Assembly (NCBI RefSeq): GCF_014844055.1
Contig: NZ_CP062167.1
Coordinates: forward strand, 1,441,501 to 1,505,500
Source of the DNA: Aureimonas sp. OT7
GTDB taxonomy: Bacteria > Pseudomonadota > Alphaproteobacteria > Rhizobiales > Rhizobiaceae
DNA length: 64,000 bases
Direction of reading: 5' to 3'
The position numbers were made by a program, and so were the translations under genes. The notes below the pieces were generated by a model. That model worked only from the letters and a program-made list of their open reading frames with translations. It was not told where the DNA came from and made no database searches. The stretch's first letter is position 1. Each line of letters begins with the position of its first letter. Shown in pieces: positions 18,334 through 28,600 of this stretch.

Positions 18334-19209
18334 ATGGCAGGGCGTTTCACCGTCAAGCAACCGAGCGTCATACCCGGCTTCGGAATCTCCATGGGGCTCA
18401 CGCTCGCCTATCTGGGCCTGATCGTCATCGTTCCGTTGGCCGCGCTGGTGTTCCGCAGCGCCAGTATCGGCTGGTCGGAGTTCTGGGCGCTGGCGCTCGA
18501 TGCGCGCGTCATCGGCGCCATGCGCCTGTCGTTCGGCGCGTCGCTGGCCGCTGCCTGCATCAACGCCGTCTTCGGCCTGCTCGTCGCCTGGGTGCTGGTG
18601 CGCTATCGCTTTCCGGGTCGTCGCTTCGTGGATGCGATCATCGACCTACCCTTCGCCCTGCCGACGGCGGTCGCGGGCATCGCACTGACGTCCCTCTATG
18701 CTCCGAACGGATGGGTCGGCCAGTTCTTCGCGCCCGGCTCGGTCATCGGCTCGCTGTTCGGCGAGGGGGGATTGCGGATCGCCTACACGCCAATCGGCAT
18801 CGTGGTGGCGCTGACCTTTGTTTCGCTGCCCTTCGTCGTGCGTACCGTGCAGCCTGTCCTGGAAGAGTTCGACGCCGAGCTGGAGCAGGCCGCCGCCACG
18901 CTGGGGGCCGGCCGCTGGCAGATCGTGCGCCGCGTCATCCTGCCGTCGATCCTGCCGGCGCTGCTGACCGGATTCGCGCTGGCGCTCGCCCGGTCCGTCG
19001 GGGAATACGGCTCCGTCATCTTCATCGCGGGCAACATCCCCTACGTATCGGAAATCGCTCCGCTTCTGATCGTCATCCGGCTGGAAGAGTTCAATTATGG
19101 CGGCGCAACCGTCGTGGCGGCGCTGATGCTGATGGTGTCCTTCGCCATGCTGCTGCTTATCAATCTCATTCAGGCCTGGAGCCGCCGGAGGTACGGTCAT
19201 GCCGTCTGA
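18334..19209 (+). CDS. cysT: Sulfate ABC transporter permease CysT (CysU)
   Basis: Sulfate permease of 291 aa. About six transmembrane segments are visible. [27 protein letters not shown] is characteristic of CysT, and the EAA loop reads [25 protein letters not shown] 18334 has AAGG six bases upstream; the longer frame from 18196 would run through the terminator-like hairpin and is rejected. The last 11 bases overlap cysW. Works with CysW as the membrane channel for the sbp-delivered oxyanion. Confidence 0.94.
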   Translation: MAGRFTVKQPSVIPGFGISMGLTLAYLGLIVIVPLAALVFRSASIGWSEFWALALDARVIGAMRLSFGASLAAACINAVFGLLVAWVLVRYRFPGRRFVDAIIDLPFALPTAVAGIALTSLYAPNGWVGQFFAPGSVIGSLFGEGGLRIAYTPIGIVVALTFVSLPFVVRTVQPVLEEFDAELEQAAATLGAGRWQIVRRVILPSILPALLTGFALALARSVGEYGSVIFIAGNIPYVSEIAPLLIVIRLEEFNYGGATVVAALMLMVSFAMLLLINLIQAWSRRRYGHAV

Positions 19210-20065
19210 GCTCGTCCATCAGCGGGGTGTCACCACCGAAAGCCGGCCCATCAAGTGGCTTCTGGTCGGCATTGCGCTCGCCTTTCTGGGCTTCTTCCTG
19301 TTCCTGCCGCTGGTCGCCGTCTTCGTGGAGGCGCTGCGCAACGGCCTTGCCATGTACTGGTCGGCGATAACGGAACCGGATGCGGTGGCGGCGATGAAGC
19401 TGACCTTGACGGTGGCCGCCATCGCCGTGCCGCTCAACCTCGTGTTCGGCGTTGCCGCGGCCTGGGCGATCGCCAAGTTCGAGTTTCGCGGCAAGAGCCT
19501 GCTCATCACCTTCATCGACCTGCCGTTCTCGGTGTCGCCGGTGATCGCCGGTTTCGTCTTCATCCTGTTGTTCGGCGCGCAAGGCTATTTCCTGCCGGTG
19601 ACGCAGTCGCTCGGCCTGCAGATCGTCTTCGCCCTGCCGGGCATCGTGCTGGCCACCATCTTCGTGACGCTGCCCTTCGTGGCACGGGAGTTGATCCCGC
19701 TGATGCAGGAGCAGGGAACGGGAGACGAGGAGGCGGCGATCTCGCTTGGCGCCGGCGGCTGGAAGACGTTCCTGCTGGTCACCCTGCCCAATGTGCGCTG
19801 GGCGCTCCTGTACGGCGTTTTGTTGTGCAACGCGCGCGCCATGGGCGAATTCGGCGCCGTTTCCGTCATCTCCGGGCGCATCCGTGGCTACACCAACACG
19901 ATGCCGCTGCATGTCGAGATCCTGTACAACGAATATGCCTTTTCGGCCGCCTTCGCCGTGGCAACGCTGCTGGCGCTGCTGGCGCTCGTCACGCTCGGCG
20001 TGAAGACAATCCTGGAATGGCGCTATGCGGGCGATCTCGCCGCCGCCTCACGCAACGGTCACTGA
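19199..20065 (+). CDS. cysW: Sulfate ABC transporter permease CysW
   Basis: Second sulfate permease, 288 aa. Hallmarks are [25 protein letters not shown], the EAA loop [25 protein letters not shown], and the CysW-type C-terminal portion [36 protein letters not shown]. It begins inside the end of cysT (11-base overlap) and is followed by cysA after 12 bases. No abnormality. Confidence 0.95.
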   Translation: MPSELVHQRGVTTESRPIKWLLVGIALAFLGFFLFLPLVAVFVEALRNGLAMYWSAITEPDAVAAMKLTLTVAAIAVPLNLVFGVAAAWAIAKFEFRGKSLLITFIDLPFSVSPVIAGFVFILLFGAQGYFLPVTQSLGLQIVFALPGIVLATIFVTLPFVARELIPLMQEQGTGDEEAAISLGAGGWKTFLLVTLPNVRWALLYGVLLCNARAMGEFGAVSVISGRIRGYTNTMPLHVEILYNEYAFSAAFAVATLLALLALVTLGVKTILEWRYAGDLAAASRNGH

Positions 20066-20077
20066 GGATCGCGCAAC

Positions 20078-21109
20078 ATGGACATCCATCTGAAGAACAT
20101 CACGAAGGAATTCGACGGCTTTCGCGCGCTGCGCGACGTGTCGCTGGATATCCGTTCCGGAGAGCTGATTGCGCTGCTCGGCCCCTCGGGAAGCGGCAAG
20201 ACGACGCTTCTGCGCTTGATCGCCGGTCTTGAAATGCCGTCGTCCGGCAGGGTCTTCTTCGGCGACGAGGACGCCTCGCACAAGAGCGTCCAGGAGCGCA
20301 ATGTCGGCTTCGTCTTCCAGCATTACGCCCTGTTCCGCCATATGACGGTCGCCGACAATATCGGCTTCGGACTGCGCGTGCGGAAGGGTCCGTCACGGCC
20401 CTCCGCCGCCGATATCCGCTGCCGTGCGCTGGAGCTCCTGGACCTCGTCCAGCTTTCGGGCCTGGAGAATCGGTATCCGCAGCAGCTATCCGGCGGCCAG
20501 CGCCAGCGCGTGGCGCTGGCCCGGGCACTGGCGATCGAGCCGCGCATGCTGCTTCTGGACGAGCCCTTCGGGGCCCTGGATGCCCGCGTGCGCAAGGATC
20601 TGCGGCGCTGGCTGCGCGAGTTGCACGACAAGATCGGCCATACCACCGTGTTCGTCACGCACGACCAGGAAGAGGCCGTGGAACTTGCGGACCGCGTGGT
20701 GGTGATGAGCCAGGGGCACATCGAGCAGGTCGGGTCGGGCGATGACATATACGACCGGCCGGCAACGCCGTTCGTCTACTCCTTCATCGGCCAGTCCAAC
20801 ATGCTGCCGGTCGAGGTCGAGAACGGCGTCATCTCGTGGCAGGGGCGCAGCCTGGGGCAGACGCCGCAGGAAAACGGCCGATGGCAGATGTTCATGCGGC
20901 CGCACGATCTGCAGGTGGTGGACGAAGAGACGGCCTTGTCCGGCCGCGTCGCCATATCGCGCCGCGCAGGGCGCTCGCGCTTTGCCGAGTTCGATATTGA
21001 GACAACCGGCCAACGCATCGAAGTCGAGCTTTCGCCCGAGCTGGAGGCCCGTCCGGGAGACGTCATCCATGTACAGCCGAAGCGCTGGATGCTGTATCCG
21101 GCCACCTGA
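20078..21109 (+). CDS. cysA: Sulfate/thiosulfate import ATP-binding protein CysA
   Basis: ATPase of 343 aa driving sulfate/thiosulfate import. Walker [11 protein letters not shown]-loop [13 protein letters not shown] (the CysA-typical form), signature LSGGQRQR, Walker [13 protein letters not shown] and switch [16 protein letters not shown] are intact. The C-terminal ~100 residues are a TOBE-like domain ([10 protein letters not shown]). Last gene of sbp-cysTWA. The 128-bp gap after it holds the dyad preceding the secretion locus. Confidence 0.95.
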   Translation: MDIHLKNITKEFDGFRALRDVSLDIRSGELIALLGPSGSGKTTLLRLIAGLEMPSSGRVFFGDEDASHKSVQERNVGFVFQHYALFRHMTVADNIGFGLRVRKGPSRPSAADIRCRALELLDLVQLSGLENRYPQQLSGGQRQRVALARALAIEPRMLLLDEPFGALDARVRKDLRRWLRELHDKIGHTTVFVTHDQEEAVELADRVVVMSQGHIEQVGSGDDIYDRPATPFVYSFIGQSNMLPVEVENGVISWQGRSLGQTPQENGRWQMFMRPHDLQVVDEETALSGRVAISRRAGRSRFAEFDIETTGQRIEVELSPELEARPGDVIHVQPKRWMLYPAT

Positions 21110-21198
21110 ACCGGACGCCGAAAGCAATTGGCGTTTGCGGAAATAAATACTTGGCGAAACCGAGGGTTCATTGCGCAGAGCCTGAAAGCCGATACCGT

Positions 21199-21222
21199 AA
21201 CTAGATAGTTTTAAGTCTAGTT
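21199..21222. promoter_or_regulatory. 24-bp dyad upstream of the type I secretion genes (site 1)
   Basis: Perfect 7-bp inverted arms AACTAGA (21199-21205) and TCTAGTT (21216-21222), separated by 10 AT-rich bases including TTTT, end 15 bases before the exporter ATG at 21238. The same 24-bp layout recurs at 24826, ahead of the acyltransferase/toxin pair. Position and symmetry suggest an operator for a dimeric regulator. Confidence 0.55.
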
Positions 21223-21237
21223 CGGGCTTTTACCCTC

Positions 21238-23378
21238 ATGTCCCCCGACGTCGCCATTTCGTCCAATGGTGCGCTGGAATGCCTCGTCATTCTTGCCGCG
21301 CTTCATAGTATTCCGGTTTCGGCCGAAAACCTGGCGCATCGCTTTCGCGCCGCCGACGGCGCTTTCGGTGAAACGGAATTGCTGCTGGCGGCGCGCGCAG
21401 CCGGCCTGCGGGCGCGGGGCACGACGTCGACGCCGGATCGGCTGGCGCAGCTTCCCCTGCCGGCGATCGCCATCGACACGGACGGCCGGTTCTTCGTCCT
21501 GGCCCGTGTAGATGCGGCTCGCGGCCGCGTCCTGATCCAGGATCCGGCCATCGGCCACCCGGCCTGGGTGCCGGTCGACGCGCTTTCTGCACGCTGGTCC
21601 GGCCGCGTCGTGCTGGCGCAGGCGATGCTGGGCCGTGGCGGCGAGATGACCAAGTTCGACTTCACCTGGTTCATCCCCGCCATGGTCAAGTATCGGCGGC
21701 TTCTGGGAGAGGTGTTCGCCGCTTCCTTTTCAATGCAGATCGTTGCGCTGCTGACGCCGATCTTCTTCCAGGTCGTCATGGACAAGGTGATCATCCATGG
21801 CAGCCTCACCACGCTGGATACGCTGGCGATCGGGCTCCTGTGCATCGGCATCTTCGAGACGTTCCTCAGCTTCATCCGCGGTTACGTCTTCACCCATACG
21901 ACGTCGCGCATCGACGTCGAGCTCAGCGCCCGGCTCTTCCGGCACCTGATCGCGCTGCCCATGGCCTATTTCCAGAGCCGGCGCGTGGGAGATTCCGTGG
22001 CCCGCGTCCGCGAACTGGAGAACATCCGCGCCTTCCTGACGGGCAATGTCATCACCGTCATGCTGGATTGCATGTTCTCTGTCGTATTCGTGGCCGTGAT
22101 GCTGTTCTACAGCAAGGTCCTGACCCTGATCGTCGTCCTGTCGCTTCCTGTCTACGCGCTGATCTCCCTCGTCGTGACGCCGCCGCTCAGAAGCCGGCTG
22201 GACGAAACCTTCCGGCGCGGCGCCGAGAACCAGTCCTTCCTGGTCGAATCGGTGACGGGCATCGAAACGGTCAAGGCGATGGCGGTGGAGCCGCATGTCG
22301 CCAGGCGCTGGGAAGAGCAGACGGCCGGATACGTCCACGCCAACTTCCGCACGCAGCAGCTATCCATTGCGGCCAACGAATCCGTCGGGCTCGTCGGCAA
22401 GGTGGTCAACGTCCTGACCCTGTGGTTCGGCGCCCGTTACGTGATTTCCGGCGATCTGTCGGTCGGGCAGCTGATCGCCTTCAACATGCTTGCGGGGCGC
22501 GTCGCGCAGCCGATCCTGCGGCTTGCGCAATTGTGGATCAACTTCCAGCAGACGGGCATCTCCATGCAGCGGCTGGCGACGTTCTGAACGCGCCGGCCGA
22601 GACGGCCGGCGTATCGCGGTCGGTCATGCCGCGCCTGCGCGGGGACATCGTCTTCGAGCGGGTGTCGTTTCGCTACCGCCTCGACGGGCCCGAAGTGCTG
22701 CGCGACATCAACCTGTCGATCCGGGCGGGGCAGGTGGTGGGCATCGTCGGGCGATCCGGCTCGGGTAAAAGCACGACCGCCCATCTGATTCAGCGCATGC
22801 ATGTTCCCGAACGCGGGCGCATCCTGGTGGATGGCCACGACATCGCCCTGGCGGAAGCGGCTTCGCTCCGACGGCAGATCGGCGTCGTCCAGCAGGAAAA
22901 CCTTCTGTTTCACCGCTCGCTGCGCGACAACATCGCCCTGACCGAGCCCGGCGCGCCGATGGAACGGGTGATCGCGGCGGCGCGCGCGGCGGGCGCTCAC
23001 GATTTCATCCTGGAACTGCCCGAAGGCTACGACACCATCGTCGGCGAGCGCGGCGCTTCCCTGTCCGGGGGGCAGAGGCAGCGGGTGGCCATCGCCAGGG
23101 CGCTCATCGGCGATCCGCGCATTCTCATCTTCGACGAGGCGACGAGCGCCCTCGACTATGAATCCGAGCATATCATCCGTCAGAACATGGCGGCGATCTG
23201 CCGGGGGCGTACCGTCGTCATCATTGCGCATCGTCTGTCGGCGGTGCGCCACGCCGACGCGATCATCGTGATGGATCGAGGCGAGGTTCGCGAGACGGGA
23301 AGCCACGAGGAACTCGTGGCGCGGCCCGGCGGCATATACGCTCACCTGCATGCGCTGCAGGCAGCCGGAAGGGAGTGA
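21238..23378 (+). pseudogene. HlyB-like type I secretion ABC exporter, interrupted by a one-base frameshift
   Basis: RTX-toxin exporter of about 713 residues, read in two frames. Frame 1 (21238-22587) gives the N-terminal C39-like domain lacking the catalytic Cys (ALECLVILAALHSIPV), as in HlyB, then [15 protein letters not shown] and the membrane domain with [17 protein letters not shown] and [16 protein letters not shown]. It stops at 22585-22587 just after [10 protein letters not shown]. In HlyB this position reads RLGDVLN; here GDVLNAPAE is found one frame over, as if one G were missing at ~22575. The second frame then carries the whole nucleotide-binding domain to 23378: Walker [33 protein letters not shown]. 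Both parts are otherwise undamaged, so this is either a very recent mutation or a sequence/assembly error. If real, the exporter would lack its ATPase half. Confidence 0.88.
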
Positions 23379-23382
23379 AGCG

Positions 23383-24789
23383 ATGATCCTTCATGCGTTG
23401 CGCTCCCTTTTATCGCGGTACCGCGAGGCTTTCGCCGAGGCATGGGCGGCGCGTCGCGGCCTGGAGGCGGAGCGCCGCACCGCAGAGGAGCTCGAGTTCC
23501 TGCCGGCGGCGTTGTCGTTGCGCGATACGCCGGTCCATCCCTTGCCGAGGAGGCTTTTGTGGGGCCTCCTGATCATGCTCGTGCTGGCGCTCGGCTGGTC
23601 CACCATCGGCCGCATCGACGTGGTCGCCGTCGGTCGCGGCAAGGTCGTTCCGGGAAGCGGCAGCAAGACCATCCAGGCCGCCGAACTGGCGGTCGTGAAG
23701 ACGATCCACGTGACGGACGGACAGGCGGTGAGCAAAGGCGACCCGCTGATCGATTTCGACAGCAGCCTCACGGAGGCCGACGTGGCGCGGATCTCCGGCG
23801 ATATCGAGGCCCGGCGCATCGACGAGGCCATCGCCGCCGCCATGCTGGACTGCATGCAGCGCAACGTGCGGCCCGAGCCGCTGGACTCGACGCTGGCGGA
23901 CCTCCCGGCCGAAACCATAGAGGCGGCCAATGTCCGCCTGATGGGCAGCTACCGGTCTATGCGCAGCGAGATCGACGAGAAGAACAGCGAGATGAGTCAG
24001 CTCGATACGCAGCTTGCCGCCGCGAAGGCATCGGTGCGGGCGCTCGAGAAGATGGTGCCGCTGTCGCGGGAAATCTCGGCAAACCTGCGTTCCCTGTCGT
24101 CCAGGGAGTTCGTGGCGCGCAGCCAGTATCTCGACAAGGAGCAGTTTCGCCTCTCTCAGGAACGGGACCTGGTCGCCCAGCAGTTCGATGCGCGCAAGGC
24201 TTCCGCTTCGCGGGAGTTGTTGTTGCGGCAGAAGGGCACTGTCCTTGCCCGATGGCGCCTGTCGACGCTGGATACGCTGCATCGCGCCAGGGAGGAGCGG
24301 CGCTCTCTCGAAAAGGACCTCGAAAAGGCGGTGCGGCGCGATCAGATGATGCATCTGGCAGCGCCGGTGGACGGCACCGTCCAGCAGGTCGTCGTCAAGA
24401 CGGAAGGCGGCGTCGTGCAGGAGGCGCAGACACTGATGATCGTGGTTCCGAAATCGGATCCGATCGAGGTGGAGGCCATGCTTCTTAACAAGGATGTCGG
24501 CTTTGTCCGCCCCGGAATGGAGGTCGAGATCAAGGTCGATGCGTTCGAGTTCACGCGATATGGCCTGGTAAAGGGAACGATCCGCACCCTGTCGACGGAC
24601 TCCATCGATACGGAAAACAGCGGGCCCGTCTATGCCATGCGCATCGTCGTCGATGAAACGCCGCCCGCGATCACCCTGTCGCCGGGCATGAGCGTTGCGG
24701 CCGAGGTCAAGATCGGCAGCCGGCGCATTATCGAATACTTTCTGTCTCCGTTGAACGTCTATCTCCACGATAGCTTGAGGGAGCGTTGA
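23383..24789 (+). CDS. HlyD-family membrane fusion protein (type I secretion)
   Basis: Periplasmic adaptor of 468 aa linking the ABC exporter to an outer-membrane TolC channel. It has a short cytoplasmic N-terminus, a single transmembrane helix at about residues 55-75 (LLWGLLIMLVLALGWSTIG), a lipoyl/barrel-sandwich half-motif (VKTIHVTDGQAVSKGDPLIDFD), long alpha-helical hairpin segments (~residues 110-320), and the HlyD C-terminal region (VDGTVQQVVVKTEGGVVQEAQTLMIVVP). ATG 23383 has GGAAGGGAG upstream and follows the exporter stop by four bases. No TolC homologue lies in the window, so the outer-membrane partner is encoded elsewhere. Confidence 0.93.
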   Translation: MILHALRSLLSRYREAFAEAWAARRGLEAERRTAEELEFLPAALSLRDTPVHPLPRRLLWGLLIMLVLALGWSTIGRIDVVAVGRGKVVPGSGSKTIQAAELAVVKTIHVTDGQAVSKGDPLIDFDSSLTEADVARISGDIEARRIDEAIAAAMLDCMQRNVRPEPLDSTLADLPAETIEAANVRLMGSYRSMRSEIDEKNSEMSQLDTQLAAAKASVRALEKMVPLSREISANLRSLSSREFVARSQYLDKEQFRLSQERDLVAQQFDARKASASRELLLRQKGTVLARWRLSTLDTLHRAREERRSLEKDLEKAVRRDQMMHLAAPVDGTVQQVVVKTEGGVVQEAQTLMIVVPKSDPIEVEAMLLNKDVGFVRPGMEVEIKVDAFEFTRYGLVKGTIRTLSTDSIDTENSGPVYAMRIVVDETPPAITLSPGMSVAAEVKIGSRRIIEYFLSPLNVYLHDSLRER

Positions 24790-24825
24790 GGGGAATATCC
24801 GATAAAATTAAACTACAGATTGCGG

Positions 24826-24849
24826 AACTAGATTATTTTCAATCTAAGA
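24826..24849. promoter_or_regulatory. Second copy of the 24-bp dyad, upstream of hlyC/hlyA-like genes (site 2)
   Basis: AACTAGAT at 24826, then two bases, TTTT, three bases and TCTA at 24843: the same letters at the same spacing as at 21199. The right arm is less perfect (TCTAAGA). It lies in a 251-bp AT-rich gap (24790-25040) between the hlyD-like gene and the acyltransferase gene. That gap also holds T/A-rich runs likely to contain a promoter, and no convincing gene. Confidence 0.5.
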
Positions 24850-25040
24850 AAGCATTGAAATGAAGAGTAAGCAGTAATAGCGTGCCTGTATTGGTTGAAG
24901 TTTTTATTTTTCAAAGAGTGTAAAAATGTCGTTTCTTCAATTATGGACGGCGTTCTGCCGTATTGCATCGCCGCATTTTTCCGGCACACCGCTGCCGTTA
25001 CCCTGCGGGCACTTCGCCCCCAAATTCGGGAGGGGCGACC

Positions 25041-25622
25041 ATGAGCCCGTCCGCCGGTGAGAGTCAGTGCAGGGTCCGTGCTCCGGGTAAGGATATCTCA
25101 GAAGCGGAAGCCGCTTCGATATTCGGATACGTCACGTGGCTCTGGCTGCGTTGTCCACTTCACTGCAGATGGCCGGTCTGGCTCCTGAACGAGCACGTGC
25201 TGCCCGGGATCAGGGCCGGTTCCTTTGCCTTGTTCGAGGACGATCGAAGGCCCCTCGGCTTCCTGTCCTGGGCGAGCCTGAGCCCGGAGGCCGAGCGCCG
25301 CTACCTGAAGAACCCGAACTCCCTGTCGCAAGAGGACTGGAGTTCCGGGGACAGGGTCTGGATCGTCGACTGCGTCGCACCATTCGGTCATTTCCCGACG
25401 ATGTACCGGTACATCCGGAGCCATTTCAGGCAGACGCATGTCGTGGTGCGCGCGCTTCGCCTTCATGCCGGGGAGGAGACGGCGAAGGTGGTGGAATACT
25501 TCAATCCGGATGCTCCTGAAGTTCTTCGCAGCAGTAACAGAAAGGATTTCCTGCAGAACTACGAGGCCGCCTTTGGTCCTCGGGAACACCTCGTTGAATC
25601 AGGAATGCTTCGTTTCTCATAA
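25041..25622 (+). CDS. HlyC-type toxin-activating lysine acyltransferase
   Basis: 193-aa member of the HlyC/RtxC family, which moves a fatty acyl chain from acyl-ACP to internal lysines of an RTX protoxin in the cytoplasm. The match is clear: YVTWLWLRCPLHCRWPVWLL, IRAGSFALFEDDRRPLGFLSWASLS, and DWSSGDRVWIVDCVAPFGH. The catalytic pair corresponds to His41 and Asp110, with the same 69-residue spacing as His23 and Asp92 of HlyC. ATG 25041 has GGGAGGGG five bases upstream. It precedes the RTX protein gene by 27 bp and so probably activates that protein. Confidence 0.93.
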   Translation: MSPSAGESQCRVRAPGKDISEAEAASIFGYVTWLWLRCPLHCRWPVWLLNEHVLPGIRAGSFALFEDDRRPLGFLSWASLSPEAERRYLKNPNSLSQEDWSSGDRVWIVDCVAPFGHFPTMYRYIRSHFRQTHVVVRALRLHAGEETAKVVEYFNPDAPEVLRSSNRKDFLQNYEAAFGPREHLVESGMLRFS

Positions 25623-25649
25623 AAAAATTTTAAATATGGGAGTAGGGCT

Positions 25650-28600
25650 ATGCCAGCAAAAGCAAGCGTACAGGCGTCGACTGTCCAGAAGACCGCTTAC
25701 GAGGTCTTGGAAAAACAACTTTGCTTGCACTCGGATCTACAGCGGATCGCTGCCGGCAAGAGTTACCTTGCGCGCGTATCGTCGGCCATCGACGGGCTTG
25801 CCCAGGAACTGGGGCTTGGCAGTGGCGACGGTTCGACGCAATCGCAGACGCAAATGCCGGGCGTGGGCGATCTCCTCGAGGAGGCGGCCGGGGAAGCTGC
25901 GCGGATGGCGGCCCTGGAGAAGCTCTGGCAGACCCAGCAATTCGAAACCACCGGGAAGTTCGGCGACTTCAAGGCGTTCTGGAGCAGCCTGACACCCGAA
26001 CAGCGGGCCTATCCGGACGACTACCTGGATAGCTGGAACCTCACGGTCTGGCAGACCGGGCGTATGCTGCGCCTTGCCGGCATCGCCGATCAGGCGCTCG
26101 ACTACGTAGTTCTCCGAGAGGCGCTCAACAGCGGCTCCGATGCTGCGATCGCGCGGCTTTCGAATTCGTCCAAGTATTTCAGCTACACGTCCACCGCCAC
26201 GGGCACAGTCATCACTCCGATCGCCGTTAAGCCGACGGCGTTCGAATCCAGGCAGGCACTCGTCCTGCAGGCCTCTACCGTTCCCGTGGCCCTGCTGGGC
26301 GCGCTCGCGACCACGTTCAGTCTCGACCCGAACGACCCTGAGAAGGGCGGCCAGAACATTGCGACCCTGATCGTCATGTGGACGCAGCTCGCCGCGGAAC
26401 TGGGGTTCGCAGTGTCGATGGGGATGAACGCGTCAGCCGCCAACAGCTCCGCCAGCGGCGCCCAGGCGAGCGAGAGTACCGGCATTACGGCTGCCGGATG
26501 GGTCGGCCTTGCCGGACATGCGACCCTTGCCGCCCTCTACATCGCGGCCATCGTGGCCCGTGCGCTGGACAACACCGAGAAGACGGGTCTCGCAAAAGAC
26601 ATCAACGCCCTAAAATACGCAGCCAGCGCCATAAACCTGTCGCGCCCGGCTTTCGGCGCGGCGGGCATCATCGATCCGGTGTTGGGGGCCACCCCGCTGT
26701 TCAAGGGGTCGGCGACCTTCCTGGCAGGCGCCGCACAGGTGCTCAATACCACCGCGTCGATCATGACCCTGGTGAACATGAAGTTCAATGACGCGGACAA
26801 CCGGCTGATCGCCGCCGCGAGCGTGGATATCGCGTTCCAGACGGGCATGACGGTCGCCATCATGGCCATGGCGGCGTCCGGCGTCGGCGTGCTGCCGGCC
26901 GCGTTGCTGGCGACCGCGAACTTTTCGTCGTTCGCGGTTGCCGACATGTACTACGACATGGCCGATGCGGCGGATGCGCGGTACAAGAAGACGGGCTGGC
27001 TTGGCGATCGGGCGATAACGACCTACTACAGGCAGCGGGGAACGGAGGCGGTCTTCAACGGCCTGCCGGTCATAAACATCGTCACCGGCCTGATGACGAT
27101 GGCCGGGCAGGGCCTGACGGACATGTCCTTCATGCAGGGCGAGATCCTGGCCTCCTACCGCACCAAGCTGGACACCGACCCGGCCTATCGCAACAACCCG
27201 CGCTATGCTTACAGCAATGCCGACGAAAAGAACGTGGCCGCCGTGCTGGCGTTCTGGGATGACGGTTTTGAAAGCCGCTTTTCCGAATCCGAGCGCCAGG
27301 CCTACCGGGCGCAGGCCGCCCAGTTGAAGGACGAGGCCAAGGTCGACCGGGTGACCGTCTACGTTACGCGGCAGCTCGATGCCGACGCGGAGATGATGGG
27401 ATGGGAGATTGGCGGCGACGTCCGCAACGGCATGCGGAGCGGGCGGAGCTACCAGTTCTCGAAAGGCGACAACGCCGGTGACGGCTGGGATCCGTTTGCC
27501 GTCGGCACCAAGGATTACAATGTCGGCAAGGCCGACGACACCGTAGATGTGACGCAATACGTAACCTTCGCCACGCCCTTTACCGGCGTCGAGCAGGAAG
27601 TGCGCGAGAATGTCGGCAGCGGCAAGAAAAGCTCCAACCGCCCGATTTTGCCAACGCAATTGAAGTTCAGCGACGGAGCGGCCAGCACGACCTTCGACGC
27701 AAGGATGCTGACGCCGGCCGTGGCGCAAATTTCCCGCACCAAGAGCGAATTCGTCGGCAACAAGCTCGTTATGTCGACCTATTCGATCGACAACGTCGAC
27801 GACGTCGTCGGGGAGGAAGGCGGCATCGTGCTGTCCATGGGCGCCGGCAGCGACCGCGTGATCGCGGCGGCGCGGGCGATGAGCGTGGACGGTGGCCAGG
27901 ATACCGGCGCCGCCGCAAGCAAGAAGACCGGTTATGTCGAGCAGGACATCGTCGACTACTCGGGCTACTACAAGTCGAACGGCCGCATCAGCGTCACGCC
28001 CGGCAAGAAAGGCGGCCTGGAAGTCGTCAAGAAGGGCGTCGTCGAGATCGGCTACCGGTATGTCAAGGAAGAGGCGCAGGGCAAGAACAAGCCCATAAAG
28101 TATACGGCCGTCACCGAGCTGCGGACCTATGACCTGAAGGGGAACACCGACATCCTGAAAAACGTCGAAGGGGTTGTCGGAACGGCGAATGCCGACGAGT
28201 TCCACGGCGGCATCGGCAGCATCTTCGTGGGCCTCGGAGGGGCGGACCGGTTCGCCTGGATCTTCAACGATACGGTGATGGCCGGGGATGGCAATGACAC
28301 GGTCGCCGGGGGGCAGGCCGGAAGCCTCAGCGCCGCCATCCTCGCCAAGGGCAGCTACGTCGACGGCGGCGACGGCAACGACCGCATCGACATGCGGTCC
28401 GGCAACGACTCGATCATAGGCGGCCTCGGCCTCGACACGATCTTCGGGGGTCTCGGCGACGACATCATCATCGGCGACCTTGCCGACGAAAAGCTCATCC
28501 CGGCCGGCTATGTCGCCTCCCAGTACGCCGATAGCCTCTCCGGCGAGGCGGGTGCCGACACCATCATGGGCGGGGTGGGCGCAGATACGATTTCCGGCGG

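Noticed and set aside
22573..22587. Programmed -1 frameshifting in the HlyB-like gene
   Set aside because: No slippery heptamer or downstream pseudoknot-like stem is apparent, and HlyB homologues are known as single-frame genes. Mutation or sequence error is simpler.
24926..25060. 44-codon frame (MSFLQLWTAF...) before the acyltransferase gene
   Set aside because: No ribosome site, and its end overlaps the hlyC-like start in another frame; likely chance in an AT-rich promoter region.
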